Of a stretch of 64,000 nucleotides of DNA, positions 13,831 through 28,365 are shown piece after piece (the stretch's first letter is position 1; each line of letters opens with the position of its first letter). This DNA is from Neocallimastix lanati (nom. inval.) (Eukaryota > Neocallimastigomycota > Neocallimastigomycetes > Neocallimastigales > Neocallimastigaceae), in the NCBI GenBank assembly GCA_016946835.1, contig JACVTC010000019.1, positions 1,610,001 to 1,674,000 on the forward strand, given 5' to 3'. The notes beneath the pieces are model-generated. The model made no database searches. It was not told where the DNA came from and worked only from the letters and a program-made list of their open reading frames with translations. Made by a program: the position numbers and the translations under genes.

Positions 13831-14608
13831 TTAATGGATGCTTAATATTTAATATATAGAAATTTGATATTAACAAATGTTAATGAATTATTGAATCAGT
13901 GAGACTTTTAATCTGTTAAATATAAAATTAGAAATGATATTTATATTTAAAATTAGAAATGATATTTATATTTTATTATGTACTTATTGATTTGATTGCT
14001 TTTACATTAAGAAAGACTTGATCATTTAAGAATATGTTATTACATGTTATTTATAATCATTTTTCTATAATGATCTAACATTATTGGTAACATTTAACGT
14101 TACAATGAATGATACTATCAAATAAAAATATTTTACGTTTAATAATGTTATAATGTACAATGTAATTAAATACATAACTTCTATATTTAATAACATATTA
14201 TAATATAATTTAATCATAAACAATTTATATATTTAAAGAATTAGTTTGTATTATAAATGTATATCAGATATACTTTTTTTTTATAAATTGTAAATGTTTA
14301 TAAATAATAGTAATAACATATTAGAAGCATTAATTATTGATTTTTATTTATTTATTTATACATTTATAAACATTTCTATTTTTACACTTCCTTACATTAA
14401 TGATTTTTTACATATTTTTTTTACAATTTATTATATTACAATTGTTTTACAAAAAAAAAATAGGTTAATGTTTTAATATATATAATATCTGGTAGTAACT
14501 TTATGATTTTTTGATATATTCTAATAAAGAATATAAGAATACTACATTTCATATTTTATTACGAAATTGTTCTATATATTAATTTTTTATTTTTTTATTT
14601 ACTATTTA
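13831..14608. other. AT-rich spacer
   Basis: A 26-bp direct duplication (AAAATTAGAAATGATATTTA...) lies at about 13925-13975. Otherwise no gene is seen; this is the 3' flank of the minus-strand gene that ends at 14609. Confidence 0.5.
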
Positions 14609-17141
14609 TTAATTTCTTTTAATAGTATATTGCTTTAGACAATTACCAGATTGTTCCTTAAGTATAACAGAAAGTTCATGCTCTTTAATTTTAACCCAAT
14701 GACTTTCTTCCTTTTGCTTGTAGTATAAATTTTGAGCGTCTTTTTTAGCAATATCAAAATATTTATTTATTGTAAAGAAATCTGGTAATAATCCTACTAT
14801 ATCAAAAATATTTATTGCACGAATAGTTACATCAGTTTTACACTTTATGGTTACAGGAGATTTATATTTTTGACATTTTTCCAAGTTAATAATAGCGGCT
14901 TCACCAAAGTAATCATTTTTATAAAGTTCGCCTAAAAAAATTTGTTTGGTTCGAATGTCAGGAGGAATTAAACTATCTAAAAATTCATTTTCTTTTTTCT
15001 TATTATCCTTTTCCATACTTATTCCTTTAATATAATATATATATAATTCACCAATAAAAAAAAATTTTTTTTTATATTAGTGTCAGGAAATATATATATA
15101 AATTTATAGTGTATATATGTATATATATTTGATAAATATTTGTAACGCAAATTAATCATTAAAAAAAATAAATATATTATTGTTTTATTAAAATCTTATA
15201 ATTTTTATTTTTACCATTTAATTCATAAAAAGAACTGTAACCACTACTATTTTCAGTATCAACTTCACTTTCTGATTCGACTTCTTTTGCTGATTCAGTT
15301 ACTATTCTTCTGCCATAAGGATCTGTGTATTTTGGCATATCATATTTTGAACCGTAACCACTATACTTTGCAATAACGTACTTCATTTCTTGATTGACAT
15401 CAACTTCTAATGAAGTATACAACTCACATGTGCCAGACTGTATAAAATAGATATATCTTATATAATTATTTTCTTTCAGTATAGTTGATCCAGCTGTATA
15501 TTTTATGGTATGACAAATATTTGACATTCTTTCAATAATAGGATCAGGTACATTTGAAAAGTCGGGAAGAGACTTAAAGAATTTTTGATTAGCCAATACT
15601 TCATACTTCAACATCCATTGCATTATATGAAGGTAAGTTTCCTTATCTATATAGGCAATTAAGCACACATCTGATATTACCTTTGCCGTATAATTCTGAG
15701 GACTTTCAGTGAACAAAGATATTTTACCAAAATCTTCATCGTCACTGAAGGTAAGAAGAGGAATTAATTGATTGTTATTCATTCCATATAATCCAACACT
15801 ACCCTCTAATATAATATACCATGATCGAACACTATCCCCTTTATTATATATTATATGATTTTGTTTAAATATTTTTACTGTTATTATTTTACATATTTCC
15901 TTTAGCATAAAGGTTGAAAAAGTCTTAAATGCTCTATATGGTCTAATAAGTTGAAAGATAAAGGTATTATCTATTGAATTTCGAAGATTTTTATTTTTAG
16001 AGAGGATTTCTTTTTCTTCTGGATATAAAGAGTTAATAATTGAATTTTTAGATTGATTAGATTTATAAATACTTGGTAAGTTACCAAATTCATCTCTAGT
16101 TGATTCATTCGATTTAAATGAATTTTTAGCAATACAATTGAATTCATAGTCTGATTTACCACTCACAATTCTAGTAACATTTAAAGAAGGAATAAAACCA
16201 TTACCCTTTCGAACATATTTATCAGGTTTATCATATTCTTGTTTAATTTGAGTAATACTAATTTTTTTATTTTTATTCTCTTTCATATATTTTTCACTCA
16301 CTTTCATTCTATCAGAGAGATCTGTTCCCATAGCAGAATTTCTTTTTCTTTCATCAAGTGATAAATTTCTTGTTACTTCTTTTTCAGTTTGTTTTCCTTT
16401 AGAGATATTTCTTTTTATGTGACCTTTTGATATTGTATCTTCTGTGTGATCAATATTCTCTTTTTCATCTAATCTTTTCAATTCCTTATTAATTTTATTA
16501 ACAGCTTTCATTATTGTACGATTAATAATAATATCTTCTTTCATCTCGTTGAAAAATTTACTTCTTTTCTTTGCAATTGAAACTACTGTTCCTTTTTCAT
16601 ATAACCTTTTAATATCTTTTTTCGTTATTCTCTTAATAGATTGATCAAATGTTTTTGATAATCCTTTGATAAATTCTATATGTTTTTCTTTATCTATTAC
16701 TTTATTTTCTATAGTATCACAGTCATGTATATATTGTGTTAATTCATTATCTAATTGATTAAATTTAGGCTTTATTTCAATTGTTGGTTTTGAATGAAAA
16801 ATTTGATCTGTCATATTATTAACTAAATTTAATTTAACTTTTTTTAAGTTATTATTTTTTTGAACGTAATATTGATAAATATCATAGTAGTTATAACAAT
16901 TCTTTAAGCGACTTCTTAAATTTTCTGATTCCTGTTCATACTTTTCCTTTTCTTCATTAGCCACTTTTTGAAGTTCTTTTTTTATTTTTCCATATTCATA
17001 TTTAAAATTATCGGGTGAACATAATCTGATTTCTCTTAACGTTGATTTTGAGGATTCATTTGTTTTATAATAATTACCTCTTTCATAGAGGTCTGTTTCT
17101 GCTGTTTTATATAGTTCAGCAAATTTATCTAATTCACCCAT
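14609..17141 (-). CDS. Coiled-coil protein with two degenerate cyclic-nucleotide-binding folds
   Basis: Two exons on the minus strand, 17141-15215 and 15024-14609, give 780 aa. Residues 1-300 are charged and mostly helical, with likely coiled coils (for example EEKEKYEQESENLRSRLK). Basophilic sites are present, including RKRNS at 265-269, a PKA-like motif. Residues about 395-510 form a first CNB fold (YNKGDSVRSWYIILEGSVGL, then FGKISLFTESPQNYTAKV). A second CNB fold starts near 535 (AGSTILKENNYIRYIYFIQSG), carries an acidic/Ser insert of about 80 residues, and closes in exon 2 with DYFGEAAIIN. In classical cAMP sites the cassette is FGE...PRAAT. Here site 1 has FGK and lacks the Arg, and site 2 keeps FGE but lacks a clear Arg. 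The size and N-terminus do not fit a PKA regulatory subunit. The layout resembles CNB proteins of flagellate cells, and gut fungi make flagellate zoospores, but that role is inference. Confidence 0.85.
15025..15214 (-). other. Predicted intron (190 bp) in the CNB gene
   Basis: On the minus strand the donor is AATG|GTAAAA (GT at 15214-15213) and the acceptor is TTAAAG|GAATAAG (AG at 15026-15025). Phase 1 plus two bases restores GGA and runs in frame into the exon that completes the second CNB fold. Without splicing the protein would stop at 15177, before the FGEAA strand. Confidence 0.75.
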
Positions 17142-19379
<2,238 letters not shown>

Positions 19380-20866
19380 AAAATAAAATGTATAAATAAA
19401 TTCAAAAAAAAAAAAGATCATATGTAACGAACATCACCTCCAGATTATAAGATTTCTATTTAAAGGAATTTTTATTCCCGATTAGGGTTTGATTTGACTA
19501 TCTTAAAGAAATTATGGTCTTTTCATTCAGAATCATTGTCATTGCTAGTTCCTGGTTAGTTTGCGCTTATCGTCGGAACAGCAATCTTTGTAGAGTACTA
19601 GCTCTAGGCACAATTTCTGTAAAGAGAGCTGCAGATCGCACCATGAATGGTCTTTAGAATAATCACCAGAAACGATTTGGTTCTTGAACAAAACATCCTA
19701 ATCCTTTTTATAATTTAAATCAATAATGTCTGAATTTCTTCCACAAAGAAGGAAGTTATATAATCGGTATCACGTCACATATATATTTACACATTTATTA
19801 TTCAGAAAATTACTAATATTAACACGATTTCACCAATTGACCTATTCACAACATTATTGGTAACGATACTATTATTTTCAATATTTAGAAATTATAAAAG
19901 ATTTTTCATAAAGAATTTCAATATCCTTATAATATTTCATTCGGAATTTACGGAAAAGATAACATTTAGAAAACCATTGTTCTAATTGCGAATTTCTATT
20001 TTTTCAATAACAACAAGGATAACGTTCTGGGCAGTCGTCTTCAATCATATTGGCGGCTTTGGCAACACGAGCATTGAATTTATATCCACATCTGGCACGA
20101 AGTACCCATCGGAAGTCAATGCTAAATTCAGGATACTCTAGTTGAGCTTTTGGTAGTCTCTAGTTTTCTCAAATTTATTTTTCTTATAAGCCTTAACCTT
20201 GATTGATTTTCCTGCATCCCAGTAAAAGCCTACAAATGCATTTTTTGAGGGAAATTTATCTAATTTGTCTGCTAAAATTTTACTTTCTTTATCTCATACA
20301 TGACGTCTTAAACGTGATATATCTTTAAGTAAAAACAGAAATAGTACATTCCGAACTTTTCCATTTTTTAAAACACTTTATATGAGCAATCGCACATTTT
20401 GCCGAAAGAGAAGGAATGTTAAGTTCTATAGAAACACAATAAAGGGATGTAAAACCATTCCCATTAGAAAATCCTTCAATCAAGTATAATCCTGAATTAA
20501 ATAGTATCTGTGCACTTCTCGTTCTTTCTTTGTTTGATCCAAGTAGTGTTGCATAATACGAAGTTTGACCTATTATTATAGTAGAAAATAACATTCGTTT
20601 ATAAGAGATAGGAATTAGAGGATTCTTATGAAATTCTTTTAATGTAATAAAGTGCTTTTCTAACTTTATTATTCATTCATTCTATATATAATCGGTTTCA
20701 CTTCTAAATCATTTGAAAACGGCACACCTAAGTAGGGTTATTATTATTACGAAATCTTGAAACTTCCCCCTCGTACTACTAAACTTAAGTTGAATCTTCT
20801 TGGAGCACATAACACAATGTCATCTTCAAAAAGACTTCCAAAACAACGATTATCACCAGTAGATTT
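19380..20866 (-). mobile_element. LINE (non-LTR retrotransposon) relic, subfamily A
   Basis: Read on the minus strand, a decayed ORF2 follows the normal order. At about 20850-20790 the RT catalytic box reads FEDDIVLCAP, where the other copy has FADDIVLCAP. At 20594-20325 is the post-RT segment with TLLGSNKERT and IPSLSAKCAIAHIKC. At about 20120-20010 is a zinc-finger region (LRARCGYKFNARVAKAA, then CPERYPCC). At about 19760-19430 is the C-terminal domain ending in a GGDVRYI-like sequence. Stops and frameshifts break every part. The 5' half is absent: the copy is cut at 20867 by the poly(A) end of another LINE. Confidence 0.85.
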
Positions 20867-21440
20867 TTTTTTAGACTTAGAGAATAGCTTTATTTAATTT
20901 ATAATAATAATAAAATTTCATGATTTAAATGAAAAATAAAATACTGAAATGAAATATTATATAATTATATAATTATAAAAGTGCGTTAGAAGCAATAGAT
21001 TCTAACTTTTCCCATTCATCGATGATAACACCTCGCCCATTATTGTTAGTAATAATTTCAGTATTAGTGTTATCAATAGAATCTATATCAGATCTTCACC
21101 TCCCGGTGAAAATCCATGCCTTATTATTTCGACATTGACACTCTTAGCAACGGTAGATTTAATAGATTCACCGGAATACCAATTCATCATCAATCTAAAA
21201 GATCGACAAATTAATGGTATTACGTTTGTTAGAAACTCCGCAATCCCTACAAAATACGAAACAGTCGACGAAGTTGAACTTTGTTTAAAAATATTGTCAA
21301 CTAATTGTCTTTGTTCCCCATCATTAAGTTTAATTTTTTTATATATTGAACACCCGCCAAGAAGAGTACTCAATATAAAATAATAAATATTATTATCATA
21401 TTCCTTTTCTGATTCAAAAGAAACATCCAAAAAAATTTTT
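20867..21440 (-). mobile_element. LINE 3' end, subfamily B, with open C-terminal domain
   Basis: The minus-strand frame 21430-21083 (115 aa) carries the C-terminal domain: STLLGGCSIY, NDGEQRQLVDNIFKQS, YFVGIAEFLTNVIPLICRSF, KSVNVEIIRHGFSP. It is about as conserved as in the plus-strand copy at 57985-58443. The last coding part continues in a second frame to about 20985. A 3' UTR with AATAAAG and a poly(A) tail (T run at about 20868-20875) ends it next to the subfamily A relic, so it probably inserted there. Confidence 0.8.
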
Positions 21441-21599
21441 TATAGCCCCAATTATTGCGAACTTTAATCTTTATTTATTTATTTTTTTATAAATTACATG
21501 AATATTTTTAATTTTAATAAAAAATAAAAAAACACAGAATTAATAAAATAAATAAATATTTATATATGAACATAAAAATATTTGAAATAGTAACATGAA

Positions 21600-21950
21600 A
21601 TAAAAAGTAATAATCAAAAATAAAGTGTAAAAATAAATTCAGAAAAAAGTTTATATACAACAAACCTCACCTCCTTTTGGATTAGGTTTTGAATTGATTA
21701 TCTGAAAGAAATTATAGTCTTCTCCTTCAGAGGCATTGACCCTGCTAGCCTGTCTAACTGCATTTACAGAGTTGACGCTCCTAGTTAGTTTGAGCTTATA
21801 TTTTGGGAATAGTAACCCTTGCCAAGTACTAGCCCGAGGCATAATTTCTGATAAGAGAGCCTCAGATCTCACCAAGAATGGCGTTTTTGAATAATCATTA
21901 GAAATGATTTGGTTCTTAAACAAAATATACCATTCCTTTCTATAATTTAT
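21600..21950 (-). mobile_element. LINE 3' end, subfamily A
   Basis: The minus-strand frame 21923-21651 (90 aa) reads FKNQIISNDYSKTPFLVRSE, ALLSEIMPRASTWQGLLFP, SVNAVRQASR and ends in NPKGGEVC. This matches the C-terminal domain of the larger LINE at 61825-62703 (SDTPFLVVTAALLQSIIPI, SVNAGETVRQASR). No RT remains. Confidence 0.75.
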
Positions 21951-22245
21951 TTTTTTTTTAGACAGGGAAGAGAATACGCTTTCGTAACTTTATTAATTTT
22001 ATTATAAAAAAAATACATGTAGGTGAAAAGTACATTTGAAATAAAAAAATAAAAGAAAAAGTTAAAAAATAAAAAATAAAAAAGCTCAATTTTTTTTTTT
22101 TTTTTTTAGAGAGGGAAAAGAATACACTTCCATAAATTTATTAATTTTATTATAAAAAAAATACATGTAGGTGAAAAGTACATTTGAAATTAAAAAATAA
22201 AAATAAAAGTTAAAAAATAAAAAATAAAAAAGCTCAAAGATACTA
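21951..22245 (-). mobile_element. Two adjacent copies of a LINE 3' UTR with poly(A) ends
   Basis: Two blocks of about 135 bp (about 21955-22092 and 22100-22240) are closely similar: GAGGGAAAAGAATACAC-type start, TTTATTAATTTTATTATAAA, then AATACATGTAGGTGAAAAG. Each is preceded on the plus strand by a T run, the poly(A) tail read on the minus strand. The second copy appears to have inserted at, or been duplicated from, the first. Confidence 0.7.
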
Positions 22246-22329
22246 TGTATTTCGGCAAGTATTATGTGGGAATTTTCCCTTCCTAACAAATAAAAAAATA
22301 ATAAAACCTAAAGTAATACCTTTAAATAG

Positions 22330-22720
22330 ATAGTGTGGTGTCCACTAAGCTATATTATTATATATTTATAATAATATAGCTTATATTCATCATTTATTGA
22401 ACTACTAAGGCGAGATTCATCCTTCGTAGAAATAGATGATGATCCTGTATTATCATTATGCCTTATCTGTACGACGTCGACGCTCTTGATTAAGTTTGGT
22501 AATTTGGAATACCTATCAAATAATAGCTTAAACGAACTACTTATGATAGGTATTGCCCTTGTTAAGAATTCCGCCAAGCCCACAATTTTTGGAACAGGTG
22601 ACTCAGATGAACCTTCGAAAATAGTTTATTTAATTGTCTCTGTTCCCCATTATCGAAATGTAGCTCATTTAAAGCTAAAGTCCCACCAAGAAGGAACAAG
22701 TATATATAATGATTGATATA
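22330..22720 (-). mobile_element. LINE 3' end, subfamily C
   Basis: Minus-strand frames read LLGGTLALNELHFDNGEQRQ, then (in a shifted frame, 22583-22350) GLAEFLTRAIPIISSSFKLL and LIKSVDVVQIRHND. The order is that of the subfamily B C-terminal domain (LLGG, DNGEQRQL, FL...IIP, KSVDV...IRH). The 3' UTR word AGTGGACACCACACTATC also occurs in the plus-strand copy near 59500. Confidence 0.75.
22347..22382. other. Perfect 16-bp hairpin
   Basis: AAGCTATATTATTATA, loop TATT, then its exact reverse complement. It lies where the plus-strand subfamily C copy near 59490 reads straight through GAGTTTAGTGGA, so it looks like an insertion in the element's 3' UTR. Confidence 0.7.
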
Positions 22721-22739
22721 ATCTTCAAAATCAGAAATA

Positions 22740-24310
22740 GAGTCATAGGAAGAAAGAGGATTAAACGCTCTAATCTTCCTAATGAATAAAACATAGAGAT
22801 CATCGATGAAATTTAAAGAATTCCATCTAAAAGATGCAAGAGCATTTCATTTAAAAATCTAATACTCAAAAGATTGATTACCTTCGCCACAACAGGGGCA
22901 AGTCTTGTGACAATCTTCTGAAACTCTACCCATTCTAATAGTAGTATTGTATTTATAACCACAGTGTAAACGTACAATCCACGAAAACCCTAAATTGAAT
23001 TGGGGATATTTTAAGCAAGGCATAATTATAGCTTCATTATTTTAGAACTTGTTACTATTGCAATTTTGACTTTTAATACCTTGAAATTTGGAAACTGATT
23101 TCCAGTAACGTTCTAAAATATCGTCATATTTTACACATTTATATTTTTTGATTTTTTTATACAGCGTTCTAGATTCTTTAGTCCAGGAATAATACGACAT
23201 TTTTGGAATAGATTTTATTAAGATCCTTTAAAATACAGTTTGATTTACTCCATTTTGCAAATGATTTAATCTGTAAGGCTGCGCAGATACCAGCAATAGG
23301 AGGGATGCTTATTACTCGAGATAAAGTATAAGTACTCATAGTAGAATTATGTCTAATATAGTCATTGTTTTCTAAATTTATTTTACCATTTTTATAGAAG
23401 GAACCGATGCACCAAAATAGATCAGTATTAATTAATGTTTGAATTATAGCCGTTCTATATTTGTTTGAACCAAGTAAAGGAGAATAATAAATAACTTTAC
23501 TAATAACAAAGGATTGAAGAACTTTTTTCTTGTATACAATAGGAATAAGTTTATTTGAAAAGAAAAGTGTAAATGAAAGAAGGAATTTTCTAACTTTAAA
23601 ATACATGTGAGAAATAATGTGTTCTAATAAGAAATCTAAAAAGGCTAAATATGTGAATTTTCCTTGAAATTTTCTTCTTTGGCAAATTTCTCTAACGGAA
23701 ATGAATACATTCTTCACGGTTGCGAAAATCAAATTGTTCAGGTCTAATGAAATTATGAGTAAGTGCGTAAGTAGATATTCTATCTGTTATAATTTTCGAA
23801 ATGATTTTCAGACCAACATTAATGAGAGAAACTCCTCGATAATTACTACAATCTGATAGATCACCTTTCTTAGGGATTGATACAATAGAAGCTGAATTCA
23901 TTTTTTAGAAAAGGTCCCATTCCATATTTTATTAAATATCAATTTAAGACACTTTCCAGCATCAGGATGTGTTTCTAGTAATTCTTCATTGCAAAAAAGA
24001 GCTTTGTAGAATTCAATCGGGATACCATCGGGGTAGGGTGCTTTGTTGTTTTTTATTGATGAAATAGTTTTTTTAATATCTTCAATCGTAATTGGACTGT
24101 TGATATTCCAGGTAGCTTTCTATAATTTAAATCAATAAAGGATTTTTGTTCAATTATCATTGTTACTATCGTAGTTTTGACCTTTAATACCTTGAAATTT
24201 GGAAACTGATTACCTGATGTAAGTGTTGAATTTTCATTAATACATTATATATAGGAACAGAGTCATAAGCTCTTTTATGGTCCAATCTTAAAATTGAAAT
24301 CTCTTATGAA
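22740..24310 (-). mobile_element. LINE relic, rearranged: RT entry motifs to zinc finger
   Basis: On the minus strand: DHKRAYDSVPIYNVLMKI (RT motif A) at about 24290-24235 joined to a fragment from near the zinc finger; then KNNKAPYPDGIPIEFYK (RT motif 0) at about 24060-24000; SIPKKGDLSDCSNYRG and VSLINVGLKIISKI (RT motif 1) in 23901-23692; then a jump to the post-RT segment 23732-23178 (SKVIYYSPLLGSNKYRT, IPPIAGICAALQIKS); then the zinc-finger region VRLRCGYKYNTT and TCPCCGEGNQSFEY at about 22985-22860. The motif order (A before 0) and the missing RT core show internal deletion and rearrangement. Many stops. Confidence 0.85.
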
Positions 24311-24853
24311 ATTATAAGTTTGCCTATTAATAATATATCAACTTCTCATTACTTTTTCTTTTCTTTTAATAATAGGAATACTCTTCATAATTAACATACC
24401 TTTTTCATTTTTATTTTATTTATTAAACAATATTATAATCACCCGTTACTTATAAACCTTTTTTATCCAACACAAATTTATAAAATATTATCCTTTAAAA
24501 AAATTTTTTATTACACACATTAACTTTAAAATACTAACGAATTATTAATTTTATTCTTTAATATTAAATTAATTTTATATTTATTTAATATTATTATACA
24601 TAAAAATAAAGAAAAAAATAAAACGATATTTATATTTTAAATATGGTTTTTTTTATTTATATTAAATGTTATATATATAAATTTTTTGTTTTTTATATTT
24701 TTTATACTTTTTATATATTGCTTTTTTATGGATTTGTTTCCAATATTGTAAACGAATCGATTAAAAAAAAAAAATTTAATTTATTTATTTGTTTATAGAA
24801 TTTAATATCATATTAAACTCTTTCTCAAATCTCTAAGTTTCACTTTAATTAGC
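24311..24853. other. AT-rich 3' flank of calmodulin
   Basis: Simple AT-rich sequence with no gene. It holds the downstream region of the minus-strand calmodulin gene. AT content hides any distinct polyadenylation signal. Confidence 0.5.
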
Positions 24854-26004
<1,151 letters not shown>

Positions 26005-26771
26005 TGTTACTTCTTTATAATTTGATTTAACAAATATATAATATTTAAAAAAAAGAAAAATAAAAAATAAAAAAAAAAAAAAAGAAAAAATATTTCTATT
26101 TATATATTCTTTATATTATAATGAATCAATTGAAAAGCTATAAATAAAATTATTATATAACAAGATAATATATATAATTATATTATAAAATATAATTGAA
26201 ATAATATTTATTCAGTTGATTTTATATAATAAAATAATAAAATATATTTAAATATGTTTATTATTTATTTTATAATACAATTGTAATAATTTAAACAAAA
26301 TTTGAATGTTCCAATTCTATTAAATATTATTTGATTAAATTTATAATATATTTATTGTTTATATATAATATATAAAAAATATATGAATATAATATTTGAT
26401 ATAAAAATATTTAAAATTTCAATTTGAATATAGAATTTTTGAATTACACTAATTATTATATAAATTTAATATATATTTAATTATATTTAATATAATTTAT
26501 TATTAATATTTCATAATAAATATATGGATCATCATCTTAACGATGAAATTTAATTTTTGACTAAACAAAAACTAAATAATAAATAGTACATTAAAATATT
26601 AAAGTTTATATATATAATATATTACCATTTTATTTAAATTGATATAAGTTCAATAATAGTCTAGTATTGTTAATCAATTATAGCTTTCACATATTTATTT
26701 TTTGTTATCTATAAAAAAAATTAATAATAAATAAAAAAATATATATAATGAAATACAATAAAAAAAGACTG

Positions 26772-26803
<32 letters not shown>

Positions 26804-28328
26804 CATAATGCTGAATTATTTTTATAATAAATAATAATTATAATTATAAATTATAATTATTAACTATTAATTATATTTCCATTATAAATGTATATTTTCT
26901 ACACAAAAACATATAAAATGAAAGAATAATATAAATAAGTAGTGATCTATGATTAATTATCTAATTAAAAAATTACATACAATTAATTACCAGAAAATTA
27001 AAATTTTTAATAATAGTTATATTTCTTTCATTTATTTTTCCTGAAAAAACTTATAATAAAATTTATAAGATTTTAATTTCAAGGTTAAAATAAATAAAGA
27101 AAAAAAAGTTTGTTTTTATTCTTTTTTTATAATAATTGATAAATTATATTTTATGATATATACATAAAAAAACTATAAGTGAAAAACATACTTTTTTGTA
27201 TTTAAAAAGATATATATAATATATAATCCTATATAATAGTTATACTAACTTTTATATTTATTGTTATATATTTATTATTTCTAAAAAATCGCTCTTTTAA
27301 TTGTAATTATAAAATGGATATCTTTTTAAATTAAGATAATTTTCTACTAGTAAAATTAATATCATCAATTCATTATTATACTTATATAAATAATAATTTT
27401 TTTTATTTTATATTTATATATATATATTACAATTTGAGTTAATAATAGATTTATATATTTAATAGATTTATTGTATAGAGAATTGATTATTAAAAATAAG
27501 AAAAAAATTCTAAATAATAAATATGAAAATATAAAATATTAATAAGAGCAATTATAATAAATGATTTTATTTATTTATTTCTTATTTAAAATTTTTTATT
27601 TAATTTTAATGATTATATATAAAAGTATGGCAAATATAATAAATTTAATAATAATTTAACAAGTTAAAATTATATATATTTAGTAAATAATATTATTAAA
27701 TACAAAAAACTTTAAAAGTTGATGAAATACCATATTGTAATATAAAAATTGAAATTATATATTATAGTACATATTAGAATGTATATATATCATAAAATAA
27801 TATATTAATAAATTTATTGTATTAAATGAGTTAATATAAAAAAGAAATTATCATTTGATAATATATTAATAATATATTGTAATATATTTTACTTTTATTA
27901 ATTAAATTTTAGATTTTCAAAGTTAAATTAAATTTTAGTTTAATTACCTAATTTAGATAAAATAATTTGAAAATATGTATGTTACATATATTTATATATA
28001 TTAAATAATTTAAAACTATTTACAAATAATAAATAATTATAATAATAATTTTAATAATTATAATAACAATAATTTTAACAATAATAAACAATTTGAAATT
28101 AAAAAAAAAAAATAAAATAAAATAAAAACATGTTAAAAAAAGAAATATATATTATTACAATGATAATATTTATACTGCTTTTACTATTGTAGGAAAAAAA
28201 ATAAACTAATATATAATCAAGTTTATCATATACATATAAATATATTCAATATTCATTATATAATTAAGAAAAATATATAAGAAGTAAATATTAAATATAG
28301 ATAATTTTAAAATTCTATTGATGTTAAT

Positions 28329-28365
<37 letters not shown>

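Noticed and set aside
14294-14476. 60-aa hydrophobic frame downstream of the CNB gene
   Set aside because: Its composition is that of AT spacer, with no context or motif.
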